Origin: FEN-33 sp963768775 | GTDB taxonomy: Archaea > Thermoplasmatota > Thermoplasmata > Methanomassiliicoccales > UBA472 | DNA: 64,000 bases | Assembly: GCA_963768775.1 (NCBI GenBank) | Contig: CAVYIY010000006.1 | Coordinates: 186,001 to 250,000 of the forward strand | Direction of reading: 5' to 3' | Shown here: positions 53,514-63,450 of the stretch, piece after piece | How positions within the stretch are numbered: position 1 is the stretch's first letter | Layout: every line of letters begins with the position of its first letter | Notes under the pieces: model-generated | Seen by the model: the letters and a program-made list of their open reading frames with translations, nothing else | The model's database searches: none | Told to the model about the DNA's origin: nothing | Program-made: the position numbers and the translations under genes

Positions 53514-54542
53514 TCAGTAGTAACAGGTCTCTTTCGAATACAGGTCCACGATATCCGAGTAGATACCGAACGCCGTCTCGCGCAGAGTGGGATCGCGCTC
53601 CGCGATCACCAGTTCCCCGAACAAGTCCATCGAGAAGATGGCCGCGTTCGTCGCGCCGGTGCAAGAGAACAGCATGTCCTCTGGCTTCAGGACCTCCAAT
53701 CCCACCCGGAAAACCTTGTTCTGGAAATCGGCCGATGCGACCTGGCGCACCCGGATGCATTTGTCGTTCTTGACCTTGGAGATGATGTCCTTGACCAGCG
53801 GCTCGGTGATCGGTTCCATGGTGATGTCGGAGAACTTCAGCTGGCTGCCTGCCAAGCCGTTGCATAGGATTATCAGCTTGGCCGCGGCGTCCATGCCGCT
53901 CAGGTCATTGTCCGGATCGGTCTCCGCAACACCCAGGCCCTTGACCTTCTTCATTCCCTGGGTGAAGTTCTTCCCCTCGCGCATGGTGTCGATTATGATG
54001 CTGGTGGTCGAGTTGAAGACGCCTCGGATCTTCATCAGCTTCACCGGCGGCAGCGACTTGAACATGGAGAATACTGGCGTCCCGTCCATCACCGTGCTCT
54101 CGAACTTGAGGGAGGCATTGGTCCTTGAGGCGGCCTCCTTGAGCTCCCGCATCGCCAGGGCGATCGGGGCCTTGTTGCAGGTGACGACGTCGATGCCCCG
54201 CTCCAGGGCGGTCATGATGTACGACAGTGGCTGGTTCGGCCGTCTCGTAGTCTGCAGACGTCAATTCGACCAGGATGTCGAAATCCCCTTCCTTCAGGTA
54301 TTCCTTGATGGAGGCGACCCTCTGCTCTGGATTGTATGCGCCCTCGTCCCCCTTGTGCGTCGCCAGCTTCTTGTCCACCTTCGCAGGCTGGAAGGTCGCG
54401 CAGCTGCGGCGACTCCAATGGATCGCGAGCAGACCGCAGAGAAGAGGAAGCGCTTACCTTCAGGGTCGACATTTGCCAGCATGTCGACCAACGCTTTTCC
54501 GACGTTGCCATATCCTACGAGAACGATGCGTCTGCGGTCCAA
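53514..54542 (-). CDS. hom: homoserine dehydrogenase, at least two frameshifts
   Basis: Starts MDRRRIVLVGYGNVGKALVDML with the NAD(P) dinucleotide motif GYGNVG. In other frames it continues RVASIKEYLKEGDFDILVELTSADYETAEPA and then GIDVVTCNKAPIALAMREL, SLKFESTVMDGTPVFSMF and VFNSTTSIIIDTMREGKNF, KVKGLGVAETDPDNDLSGMDAAAK (the catalytic Asp-rich and Lys parts). Shifts lie near 54440 and 54235. It reduces aspartate semialdehyde to homoserine. The downstream half is unbroken for 230 residues, so error rather than decay is likely. Confidence 0.85.
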
Positions 54543-54734
54543 CTATCTCACCCATCCAGGATGAATCTGAATTGCGCGAGACCATATATGATTCTTCCGT
54601 GACAGCCATTTTCGCGGTCCTTCTCGGGCTGCCACGTCGGATTGGTGCCAGGGGCATAACCGAATTGCCAAGCGACTACGACACTTTTAAGAGCTGATTC
54701 GGAATATAATCGCCAAGGTTGGGTAGCTGATACC

Positions 54735-55266
54735 ATGACAGATATCAGGAATAGGGTGGAAGAAGACCGAGGGATACTCAAGACTATCCAGACATTCGTC
54801 CCAGGTTTTCGCGGATACCGGTTGAAAGAGGATCTTCGGGACTCGGACAGAATGCTCCGTTCCCAATTGACCAAACTGCTCGGCCTGCAGCGCCGCGGTC
54901 TGGAGGACTGCCGCGCCATAGTAGCACAGAACTTCAATTCCTCACAGTTGGATGCGATCGGCGGGCTGATCAACCACTTCAAGATGGTGGAAGGCCAGGT
55001 GCTTCACGCCGAGACTGGCTACTCAGGAATCGCCGCGGACGTCCGGGTGAAGGAGACTGAGTTGAACCGATTGTACGAATACGATACTAGCTTAATTGAT
55101 AACATCAGCGTCATCTCGAAATCGGTCGAATCTCTCAAGATGTCGCTCAAGGCGAACGATAACCTCCAGAGCGGAGAGGACATCACCACGATCAAGGAGG
55201 CAATCACCGAGTTCGAGGATAAATTCGAGCGACAGGATGCGCGTCATCACCAACACGGAGGTTTGA
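54735..55266 (+). CDS. coiled-coil protein, first gene of the SPFH/zinc-ribbon cluster (one shift near the 3' end)
   Basis: About 176 residues, mostly helical and charged: FRGYRLKEDLRDSDRMLRSQL, QRRGLEDCRAIVAQNF, EGQVLHAETGYSGIAADVRV, LSRLYEYDTSLID-like words (read LNRLYEYDTSLIDNISV). The frame would run on into the next gene, but a one-base shift near 55245 gives a stop at 55264-55266, two bases before the ATG of the SPFH gene. No named family. It may help anchor or assemble the SPFH protein. Confidence 0.6.
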
Positions 55267-55268
55267 GA

Positions 55269-56383
55269 ATGAGCGTGATCGGAGCGGAGACGTTCAAATG
55301 GGAGGACGCGGACAAGCGCGACAACATAATGTTCCGCATGCCGCGCAACATCAAGTACAACGATAACATCGTCGTGCGCGAGGACGAGATCGCGGTCTTC
55401 TACCGGGACGGAAAGGTCCTGGACTACATCGACCGACCGGACCGGTACGCCCTCACCTCGCTGAACGCGCCAATCGTCGGGAAGCTGGTCAAATTCCTTT
55501 CCGGGGCTACAGCAGCAGGCGGAGGTTATCTATCTCCAGAAGAGGGCGATAGACGGCAAGTTCGGCTCCAAGCAGCCCTACCAGTTCCGGGACAAGGAGT
55601 TCGGGATGGTGAACCTGCGGGTCTTCGGCGAGTTCCGGTACAAGATCTCCTCCCCGGAGAACTTCGTCAACCAGTTCGTCGGGACGTTCAATTTCGCCAC
55701 CTCGACGGAAGTGGAGGAGCGGATCAAGGAGCAGATGGTGATCATTATCTACGACTCCATCGGCGACATGAAGAACCAGGGAATGGGGGTCGCCGACCTG
55801 GCGAGCAACCTGACCAACATCGAGCAGGTCGTCCTGTCCAGAACGAAGGACCACTTCAGCCTCTACGGTGTCGGCATCGACAAGCTCTCCGGGCTGTACA
55901 TCTCGTCTGCCGGAGGAAGTGCAGAAGGCGGTCGACACCCGCGCTTCGATGCAGGTCCTCGGCGCGAACTACATGCAGTACCAGACCGGGCAGGCGATGC
56001 GGGAGGCGGCGCAGAATCCATCCGGTGGAGCCGCCGGTGTCGGCGTAGGGGTTGGCGCAGGGATCGGCATGGGGTACACCATGCTCGGCTCGATGCAGCA
56101 GGCCAACCAGCAACCCGGGGCGGGGCAGCCCGCGCAGCCGATGATCATATGCCCGAAGTGCGGCGCCCAGAACCCGACCAGCAACAAATTCTGCGCTGAA
56201 TGCGGAGCCAAGCTGATGCCGAACTTGGTGCCCTGCCCGAAATGCGGGGAGAAGGTTCCGGAGGGGACCAAATTCTGCCCCAATTGCGGGACGTCAATGA
56301 CCAATGCCAAGAAGTGCGCCAATTGCGGCGCCTCGGTGCCGGCAAACTCTAAGTTCTGCCTCGAGTGCGGAAAGCCGACCTGA
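55269..56383 (+). CDS. SPFH-domain protein with three C-terminal zinc-ribbon units, two frameshifts
   Basis: Begins MSVIGAETFKWEDADKRDN with GGAGGT before it. SPFH part: REDEIAVFYRDGKVLDYID, then (second frame) FGMVNLRVFGEFRYKISSPENFVNQFVGT and VEERIKEQMVIIIYDSIGDM. Third frame: EEVQKAVDTRASMQVLGANYM, a Gly-rich segment (GGAAGVGVGVGAGIGMG), and the zinc units CPKCGAQNPTSNKFCAECG, CPKCGEKVPEGTKFCPNCG and CANCGASVPANSKFCLECG. It matches the SPFH/virion-core-like group (YdjI type) that scaffold membrane microdomains. Shifts near 55500 and 55910. Confidence 0.75.
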
Positions 56384-56398
56384 GAATCAAGGTAAGGG

Positions 56399-57149
56399 AT
56401 GGGAATGGCTTTCACTAACTGCCCGAAATGCAATGCCAGGGTCGAATTCGAGGTGGGCACTAAGTTCACCAAATGCAGCTATTGCTCATCCCAGATCTAC
56501 ATCGATCGCTCCGGGGCGGGGTTCTATTACATCATTCCGTTCTCGGTGCAGGAGAAGGACGCGGTAGGGCTGTTCAGGCGCTGGGCGGCTGGCCCGACCA
56601 AGGCGAAGGACCTGGACAAGAGGGCGCAATTGGCGGGCATAAAGCGCCAGTTCTTCCCCGTGTACCAGTTCAAGCGCGACGTTGATGGCAAGGAGGAGAT
56701 CAGGATCGAGCCAGCGGGTTCAACGACGCTGCCAGGGTTGCACAGCCTTAAGGTACCGGCCGGAGACCTGAAGATCTTCGATGGCAGCTTCAACACCGAA
56801 GGGGTGGAACTGATCAAGCCCGACATCGAGATGTCCTCATATCTAAGCCAGCTGCCGGGCAAGCCGAAGGAGCAGGCGCTGGTCTACTTCCCGATCTGGA
56901 AGGTCAGACTACGTCTTCGACCAGAAGCGCTACGAGGTCGTGGTCGACGGCTCTTCTGGGGAGGTATTCGCGGCGACCTATCCTGGTCGCGGATCGGCAC
57001 CCTACGTGGTGGTCGCTGGGGTAGGCTACGTCGCGTTCCTGGCCGAGACGCTGGTGACGACCATCAATCCGGTTTTGGCTGGGATATTGATGGTCGTGAC
57101 TCTGGTCGGCATCTTCGCTGGCTCGCTCTTCGTCGCCTGGAGGCTGTGA
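56399..57149 (+). CDS. zinc-ribbon membrane protein A, one frameshift
   Basis: N-terminal zinc ribbon CPKCNARVEFEVGTKFTKCSYCSSQ, read as CPKCN and CSYCS. A middle part (FYYIIPFSVQEKDAVGLFRRW, FFPVYQFKRDVDGKEE) alike to the next gene and a C-terminal membrane pair (in another frame: YVVVAGVGYVAFLAE and GILMVVTLVGIFAGSLFVAW). A one-base shift near 56905 joins the two. Two or three ATGs (56399, 56405) compete for the start. Paralogue of the next gene in layout. Confidence 0.65.
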
Positions 57150-57150
57150 G

Positions 57151-58186
57151 ATGACAGACCTTTCAGTGGGCTTGAACTGCCCCGCTTGCGGCGGAGCGGT
57201 GAATGTGCAAGAGGGCGAGAGCATTTTGAATTGCCAATATTGCGGTTCCACGCTCTTCATCGAAGGGGACCAAGGGGTCCAGACGATCGCGTTCAAGAAC
57301 AAGCTCGCCAAGGACACCGCGATCGCCGCCTCTCAGGCCTGGTGGAAGAAGGGGCTCAAGGCCAGGGACCTCAAGCGCACGGGCAAGATAATCGAGGTCT
57401 ATCCCATCTACATCCCGTTCTGGTCGACGACGGCCAGGGTGGCGGGATGGGTCTGCGGCTACGAGGAACGGCGCCACAGCGATTCGCAAGGGCAATAGCC
57501 AGGTGGAAAGGATACCCAAGGAAGTCATGATCCTGAACGACTATCGATATTCCGAGATAGCCTGCGACCCTGGTGACCTCGGCATCAGGACATTGAAGAA
57601 TTTCTCAGGCGAACGCTCTTTCGCCGATTTCGAGATGATCCCGACCTTCGAGACGACGACCAGCAAGGACGTTGCGGCGAAGGATGCTCAGACGAAGGCG
57701 GAGGAGTGGGGGCGGGGGCAGGCTAACGTCCCCCATGTCACATTCGAGCGGTTGTACGTCATACCCCACAACATGTCGATCATCTACTACCCGGTCTGGG
57801 TGGTGCGTTATTCTTACCGGGAGAGGATGTACATGAACACGGTTGATGGCGTCACTGGCATTGTCCTATCCGGCAGGGCGCCGGGCGACCCGCTGTTCCA
57901 GAGCCTGGCGATAACCTTCGGCTCGGCGGTCAGCGGGATCGTGAGCGGTGCAGGCCTGCTCATAGCGGCATTCGCGGAGGCAGGCCAGAACGGCATCTAT
58001 TTCGCCGGCGGTGGGTTCGTCATCGGCGGCATAATCCTGTACGGCACCTATCGCTTCTTCAGACGAGGCTCGGAGATCGTTGAGGGCGAGTTCGCTGACA
58101 AGGAAGGAAGCTCCAAGATCAGCCTGGGCGACCTGAAGCAGATATCGCAAACCTTGCAGAATCAGATGGGAGGCCGATATCCATGA
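57151..58186 (+). CDS. zinc-ribbon membrane protein B, one frameshift
   Basis: N-terminal zinc ribbon CPACGGAVNVQEGESILNCQYCG (CPACG, CQYCG), then QAWWKKGLKARDLKRTGKI and EVYPIYIPFWSTTARVAGW alike to gene A (its FRRWAAGPTKAKDLDKRAQL and FFPVYQF). After a shift near 57475 the C-terminal part goes on (RIPKEVMILNDYRYSEI, FEMIPTFETTTSKDVAA, YPVWVVRYSYRERMYMNTVDG) and ends in two membrane helices (GIVSGAGLLIAAFAEAG and FAGGGFVIGGIILYGTY). Overlaps the next gene by 4. Confidence 0.65.
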
Positions 58187-58776
58187 AGGTCGTGCAGGTC
58201 AGATGCCCGCATTGCAACAGCCCCATCATGATGAAGCAGAAGGACCTGCTCTTCTATTGCGATAGCTGCAAGACGATTCATGTCAGGGATGGCGGTGTGA
58301 CCATTGTCGACTACGAGATCGGCGACTTCGGTCGGGGGGCGCCACAGGGCGACCGCGTCTACGTGCCATTCTGGCGCCTCTACTGCTCCTTCACGATTCA
58401 AAATGTGAGGATCGAGGGCGCAGCGCTATTCAAGTTATCGAGCTGGCTGAAAGGGGGGACGGGCACAAGCGGGGAGATATTCATCTTCGTGCCCGCATCC
58501 GATTTCGATCCAGCCACCTTCAAGCGCCTGGCTATCATGCTCACCACTATGCCACCCAAGTATGCCTCACGCACGGACTTCAACAATGTGCCGAGGTTGC
58601 CAGCGACGATGAGCCGGGAAGAGGCGATGCAACTGGCTCATTTCGTCGTGATCACCATGGAGGCGGAGAAGCCGGGGACGCTGCAGGAACTCGATTACAC
58701 CCTCAAGGTGAACGACGCTCGAGCGGTCTACCTGCCTTTCCTGACATCCCCGCAAGGACTGGTCCTCGGTTTGTGA
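58183..58776 (+). CDS. zinc-ribbon protein C (197 aa)
   Basis: Intact frame. N-terminal zinc ribbon CPHCNSPIMMKQKDLLFYCDSCK (CPHC, CDSC), then a beta-rich part with RVYVPFWRLYCSFTI, alike to the VYPIYIPFW of gene B. No membrane helix. Fourth zinc-ribbon protein in a row; it overlaps the stop of gene B (ATGA). A cytosolic or membrane-edge partner of the other four is likely from the operon. Confidence 0.7.
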   Translation: MKVVQVRCPHCNSPIMMKQKDLLFYCDSCKTIHVRDGGVTIVDYEIGDFGRGAPQGDRVYVPFWRLYCSFTIQNVRIEGAALFKLSSWLKGGTGTSGEIFIFVPASDFDPATFKRLAIMLTTMPPKYASRTDFNNVPRLPATMSREEAMQLAHFVVITMEAEKPGTLQELDYTLKVNDARAVYLPFLTSPQGLVLGL

Positions 58777-58824
58777 ATCGTTCGTGATCAGGATGAGGGG
58801 CATCCCCAGGCCTTGATGAACTTC

Positions 58825-59499
58825 CTAGACCTTGCCGCCAAGCTTCTTGTGGCAGAACCACCAGTCGTAGCAGCCAGCCCCTTTCTTCCGGGCCATGGCG
58901 GTCTTCGCGTCCTTCGGGGTGGGCACGATCACATCGTCCCCGATCAGTTCGTTCTTGGGCCATCCCTCGGGCATCGACACCTTCTTCTCGTCGGATATCT
59001 GCAACGCGTCGACCGCTCTCAGGACTTCGTCGATGTTCCTGCCCACTTCCTGCGGGTAATATATCATGGCGCGCAGAACGCTCGTCGGATCGACGATGAA
59101 CACCGCCCGAACGGTGTTACTGCCCTTGCCCGGATGGATCATACCCATTCTGTTTGCCAGGACCCCTTGGTCGGCTATGATCGGGAAAGTGATCTCGACG
59201 TCCAGGTTGTCCTTTATCCATTCGATCCACTTGATGTGCGAGAACACCTGATCTACCGATAGCCCGATCAGCTCGCAATTGAGCTTCCTGAAGCGTTCCG
59301 CGCGCTTTTGAAAGGCGAAGAATTCTGTCGTGCAAACCGGAGTGAAATCTGCCGGATGGCTGAACAGGACGAACCATTTGCCCTTGAACACCTCGGGCAA
59401 CTTCATCATTCCCTGGGTGGTCTGAACCTCGATCTCCGGAAATTTATCGCCCAATAGAGGGATTCCGAACCCGCTCTCGTGCATTTCTCCGCTTGTCAT
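58825..59499 (-). CDS. peroxiredoxin (Prx6/AhpC-TSA type)
   Basis: 224 aa. The peroxidatic cysteine is in SHPADFTPVCTTEFFAF. A C-terminal arm GCYDWWFCHKK adds two more cysteines. It reduces hydrogen peroxide and alkyl peroxides. ATG 59497-59499 is preceded by GAGGTG on the minus strand; a longer frame upstream is not protein-like. The family is the archaeal Prx6-like 2-Cys group by the long C-terminal arm (ISDEKKVSMPEGWPKNELIGD). Confidence 0.92.
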   Translation of the reverse strand: MTSGEMHESGFGIPLLGDKFPEIEVQTTQGMMKLPEVFKGKWFVLFSHPADFTPVCTTEFFAFQKRAERFRKLNCELIGLSVDQVFSHIKWIEWIKDNLDVEITFPIIADQGVLANRMGMIHPGKGSNTVRAVFIVDPTSVLRAMIYYPQEVGRNIDEVLRAVDALQISDEKKVSMPEGWPKNELIGDDVIVPTPKDAKTAMARKKGAGCYDWWFCHKKLGGKV

Positions 59500-59688
59500 C
59501 TTCACACCTCGGCAATCATCGAATATTCGATGGATATCAAGTTCAATTCCTGTTATTTCAATTGTTGCTACCCGCGGAATTCCTTCGTTCAGAAACGATT
59601 CTCCTTTCCATTGACGTCCTGAGCCAATGGAATAATGAATCAGAACGCAGATGCAACTGGCATAACGAGCATACGTGCGGGTGAGATT

Positions 59689-60408
59689 ATGGACGCGGAC
59701 AAAGTGATAAGCGAGCTGAGGGGCCATGCAAGTCCGTCCAATGTCGAAGGCATGGGTAGGTATGGCATCCGCACCGATCAGGCGCTGGGCGTGCCGATGC
59801 CCTTCATTCGAAGCATGGCAATGAGGATCGGCAGGGATCATGAGCTCGCTCAATCGGTCTGGGACAGCGGACTTCATGAAGCGAGGATTCTAGCTGCCCT
59901 GATTGATGACCCCGATAAGGTCACCTTCGGCCAAATGGAATCCTGGATCAGAGAGGTCGATTCGTGGGACATCTGCGACCAATTATGCGCCAGTCTTTTC
60001 GACAAGACCATTTACGCTTACCGGGCGGCGAGAATATGGGCGAAAAGGGAAGAGGTCTTCGTGAAACGGGCTGGCTATGTTCTCATGGCCGCGTTGTCGG
60101 TACACGACAAGAAGGCTGGGGATGAACCCTTCCTCGAATTCCTGGTCTTGATCCGCGAAGGCAGCTTCGATGATCGCAACTTCGTGAGGAAATCGGTCAA
60201 CTGGGCGCTCCGGCAAATTGGCAAGAGGAACCTCGCACTTCATGAAGCGGCTGTAGCGATGGCCGAGGTCATCGACAAGGACGGATCGAGCACTGCGCAC
60301 TGGATTGCAAAAGACGCTCTGAGGGAGCTGAGAAACGAAGCGACGCTGGCGAGACTGAAGAAAAAGGCCGACAGATCGAGAGCGAACGACGGGCAAAAAA
60401 GTATCTGA
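59689..60408 (+). CDS. AlkD-like DNA alkylation repair protein
   Basis: About 239 aa of helical repeats as in AlkD: GRYGIRTDQALGVPMPFIRSMAMRIG, read in parts (GVPMPFIRSMA), the EARILAALIDDPDKVTFGQM stretch, VDSWDICDQLCASLFD and the tail RNFVRKSVNWALRQIGKRN (key Arg/Trp for DNA). AlkD enzymes cut out 3-methyladenine and 7-methylguanine without base flipping. I prefer ATG 59689 (MDADKVISELRGH); ATG 59635 adds 18 residues with no clear support. Confidence 0.85.
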   Translation: MDADKVISELRGHASPSNVEGMGRYGIRTDQALGVPMPFIRSMAMRIGRDHELAQSVWDSGLHEARILAALIDDPDKVTFGQMESWIREVDSWDICDQLCASLFDKTIYAYRAARIWAKREEVFVKRAGYVLMAALSVHDKKAGDEPFLEFLVLIREGSFDDRNFVRKSVNWALRQIGKRNLALHEAAVAMAEVIDKDGSSTAHWIAKDALRELRNEATLARLKKKADRSRANDGQKSI

Positions 60409-60621
60409 AAAGGCTGTCTGCATCTCGTTCCTGAGATTCACATTGATGGGAGAAAAGCGTCGGCATGCTGTGGGTGACAGTCATAAGGAGAAAAGCTTGC
60501 CAATCTGACAAGAATGTTTTCGCATGACCGACACTTTGCTCTTGCCGCGGAAATGATTCAATCATATTTCAATATTCTTATGCCCGGGCCAACATAAACC
60601 CTTTAACCATCACCTGCCCTC

Positions 60622-61593
60622 ATGGTTCGTATGCCCAACCTTAGCGTCGCCGTGATCGCGCCAATCGAGTATTCTAAGGACCTTGGCAAGAAGGGGACAT
60701 CCTCAGACATCACCCTATACGATGCCAAACGGGGGGAAGCCACGGTTTCCTTCATAGAGGCTACCAAATATCCGGAGCGTCTCGCGCCGTTGTATTTCGC
60801 TTGCTCCATGGCCGAGTCGGCGCTGATCGTCGTGGACGAGGTCAATGCGCAATTCGGCGAATGCATTCTCATGCTGGACGCGATCGGGATTAAGGATGGT
60901 CGCATTATACCGAGGAACTTCATCACCCCGGATCGGATCGCGCCTTTGGTCAAGGGTACGGTGGTCGAGGGCTACAAATACATCGAGGAGGAATTGGGGA
61001 CGCTCCGCGAGCAGTATCTGGACGTGGCCGAGAGAAAAGCCGTGCCGGATGATAGGGGCGACTTCGGTTCCGTACCGATCGACCATCATTTTAATGTTAA
61101 AGGGGTGGGAACCGTTGCCTTGGGCTACGTGGTTGAGGGCAAGATCCTCCGCCACTCAACACTGAAGGCTCTGCCAGGCAAGAAAGAGGTCATCGTTCGT
61201 TCAATCCAGAAACATGATGACGATTTCGAAATCGCCTATAGGGGAGATCGGGTCGGGCTGGCCCTGAAGAACATCGATTCAGATGAGCTGGACCGAGGTT
61301 CGGTGCTCACCAATGATCCCTCGATCAAACAAGATGCCTCATTCGAAACGACGGCTAGATTGGTCAAGTTCTGGCCGGCTCCATTGAAAGAGGGGATGGT
61401 GTTGCACCTTGGACACTGGATGCAGTTCGTGCCAGCCCGGGTCATCAGCGTAACAGACCAAGGCAATTGGAGGGAGCCGCGCGTGAGATTGGAGCTCGAG
61501 AAGGAGCTGGTCCACTTGCCAGGCGGCAATGCGGTGCTCTGCTATCTCGAAGGTGGCAAATTGCGAATCGCTGGCACGGTCAAGCTACCTTGA
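60622..61593 (+). CDS. SelB-like elongation-factor homologue without GTPase motifs (aSelBL type)
   Basis: 323 aa. The C-terminal 180 residues look like domains II and III of elongation factor Tu/SelB (VPIDHHFNVKGVGTVALGYVVEGKIL, then GDRVGLALKNIDSDELDRGSVL, RLVKFWPAPLKEGMVLHLGHW). The N-terminal part has the G-domain shape but no P-loop, no DxxG and no NKxD; it reads MPNLSVAVIAPIEYSKDLGKKG at the P-loop place. This fits the archaeal SelB-like family known to have lost GTPase motifs. Its role in translation is not known. A TATA box lies near 60577. Confidence 0.7.
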   Translation: MVRMPNLSVAVIAPIEYSKDLGKKGTSSDITLYDAKRGEATVSFIEATKYPERLAPLYFACSMAESALIVVDEVNAQFGECILMLDAIGIKDGRIIPRNFITPDRIAPLVKGTVVEGYKYIEEELGTLREQYLDVAERKAVPDDRGDFGSVPIDHHFNVKGVGTVALGYVVEGKILRHSTLKALPGKKEVIVRSIQKHDDDFEIAYRGDRVGLALKNIDSDELDRGSVLTNDPSIKQDASFETTARLVKFWPAPLKEGMVLHLGHWMQFVPARVISVTDQGNWREPRVRLELEKELVHLPGGNAVLCYLEGGKLRIAGTVKLP

Positions 61594-61706
61594 TGCAATC
61601 GCCGTTGATGCAAAGGCTCGCACTTACCATTTCTATGATTTTCGGCTTGTTCCGGCCCGATGGCTTTTCGAAAAGATATAAGCCCATTTCGGCAATGTAG
61701 AGGCTG

Positions 61707-63248
61707 ATGTCTGACCCTATCGGAACTCGAGAGATCTATAATGAGCTTCTAGTCAGAGCGAAGAGCATGGCGGTCATCCGCTCCACAGCACTCGTAATCA
61801 ATTGGGATTCGGAGACATACATGCCTCCTCGAGGAATAGGAATCCGCAGCGAGCAGCAGGCTTTGCTGGACCTGATTGCACACAGGGAGCTGATGGACCC
61901 GAAGTTCGTTGAACTGCTATCGGCGATCGAGTCGGACGAGAAACTTGGAACGTTGAGCTTTGCAGAAAAACGGAACCTGCAATTGCTAAGAAGAGCCTAT
62001 GACGAGACTGCCCAGGTGCCGGAGAGGCTGGTAATGGAGCTGGCGCGGCAGCAGACATTGGCCGTCGGTTCATGGAAGAAGGCCAAGGCGGCGAAGGATT
62101 ATTCGATCTTCAAGACCGACCTATCGAAGAATATCGAACTCAAGAAGGAACTGGCGAGCATTCTGATGGTCGTCAAGGGGGTCAAGACTGATTACGATGC
62201 ATTGATCGACAGCTTCGAGCCTGGTTTGACATCGGAGAGGATCTCGGAGGTCTTCTCCGACATGAAGCTCGGGCTGATCAGGGTGAAGGACAAGATCGAG
62301 GCATCGGGAACGAAACCCGACCTGTCGATCCTCCATCGGCACGTCGGCGTGGCGTCACAGAGGAAGATAAGCAAAGCTTTGACCGATTCCATTGGATTCG
62401 AAATAACTGGTGAGAATTCTGGGGGGCGCCTCGATGAGTCAGAGCACCCGTTCACCAACGGCTATTACGAGGATGTGAGGATCACCACCCATTACTATCC
62501 GGATAGGTTCGCCACCAGCATGTTCAGCGTCCTGCATGAAGGTGGGCATGCATTGTATGAGCAGAACATACCAAGCGGGTGGATCTACCAGCCGGTGGGC
62601 GGATCTTCCAGCTATGGCGTCCATGAATCGCAGAGCCGCTTTGTCGAGAACGTCATCGGCAGGAGTCCAGAGTACCTTGCCAGCATTCTGCCCAAATTGA
62701 GGAGGCTCACGGGAGGGTCGCTCACCGGGGTGAAATTGCCGGACTTTGTACTTGCTGTGAATAACGTCGAAGCGTCGAAGATCAGGACCGAGGCCGACGA
62801 GGTAACGTATGGCCTCCATGTGATAATCAGGTTCGAGATAGAGAAGGCCATATTCGACGGGAAGGCAGAGGTGGACGAGTTGCCCCAGATTTGGAACGAG
62901 AAGTACTCTCAGTACCTCGGCGTGGATATCGAGAACGATTCTGAGGGTTTGATGCAGGACATCCATTGGTCTGGAGGAATGTTCGGGTACTTCCCCAGTT
63001 ACGCTCTGGGCAACATCTACGGGGGCATGTTCCTAGCCAAGCTGAACCAGACCCTTCCAGAGTGGAGGACTAGCATCAGGAAAGGCAAGTTCGGCCCGGT
63101 GAAGGACTGGCTCGTCGCGAATGTGCATTCGAAGGGCGATCTCTACGACCCCATCGATCTCGTCAGAGCGGTGACTGGAAAGGATATCTCGATTGAGCCA
63201 TTCATAGCCTATCTTAACGAGAAGTTTGGGACCATCTACGGGTTCTGA
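61707..63248 (+). CDS. carboxypeptidase Taq (metallopeptidase family M32)
   Basis: 513 aa. Zinc motif HEGGH in VLHEGGHALYEQ, and the family stretch YGVHESQSRFVENVIGRS with the third zinc ligand Glu. C-terminal HWSGGMFGYFPSYALGNIYGGM is also typical. A thermostable-type carboxypeptidase that trims peptides, for amino-acid recycling. The start codon ATG 61707 has a TATA-like gatata 30 bases upstream. Confidence 0.93.
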   Translation: MSDPIGTREIYNELLVRAKSMAVIRSTALVINWDSETYMPPRGIGIRSEQQALLDLIAHRELMDPKFVELLSAIESDEKLGTLSFAEKRNLQLLRRAYDETAQVPERLVMELARQQTLAVGSWKKAKAAKDYSIFKTDLSKNIELKKELASILMVVKGVKTDYDALIDSFEPGLTSERISEVFSDMKLGLIRVKDKIEASGTKPDLSILHRHVGVASQRKISKALTDSIGFEITGENSGGRLDESEHPFTNGYYEDVRITTHYYPDRFATSMFSVLHEGGHALYEQNIPSGWIYQPVGGSSSYGVHESQSRFVENVIGRSPEYLASILPKLRRLTGGSLTGVKLPDFVLAVNNVEASKIRTEADEVTYGLHVIIRFEIEKAIFDGKAEVDELPQIWNEKYSQYLGVDIENDSEGLMQDIHWSGGMFGYFPSYALGNIYGGMFLAKLNQTLPEWRTSIRKGKFGPVKDWLVANVHSKGDLYDPIDLVRAVTGKDISIEPFIAYLNEKFGTIYGF

Positions 63249-63278
63249 GCCGGCTCAAATCGATTCCATGGTTAATGG

Positions 63279-63292
63279 TCGAAGGCCTTCGA
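63279..63292. terminator. 14-bp perfect palindrome after the M32 peptidase
   Basis: TCGAAGGCCTTCGA lies 31 bases after the stop of the carboxypeptidase gene. It could form a short stem at the end of the transcript. There is no clear T run after it, so its use as a terminator is only a guess. The rest of 63249-63450 shows nothing else. Confidence 0.3.
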
Positions 63293-63450
63293 TCAATCGA
63301 TCCAGGTCAGGTTCGCTCGAACAAGCGATGATACGAACCAGTGGCACGAATGCATGTCACTATTATCTATTTAGATAATACACGAATCGGACAACCGCTG
63401 AACATCGATGAGAGCATCTCCGGTCACAATAATCCGGTGACGGCAAGTGT

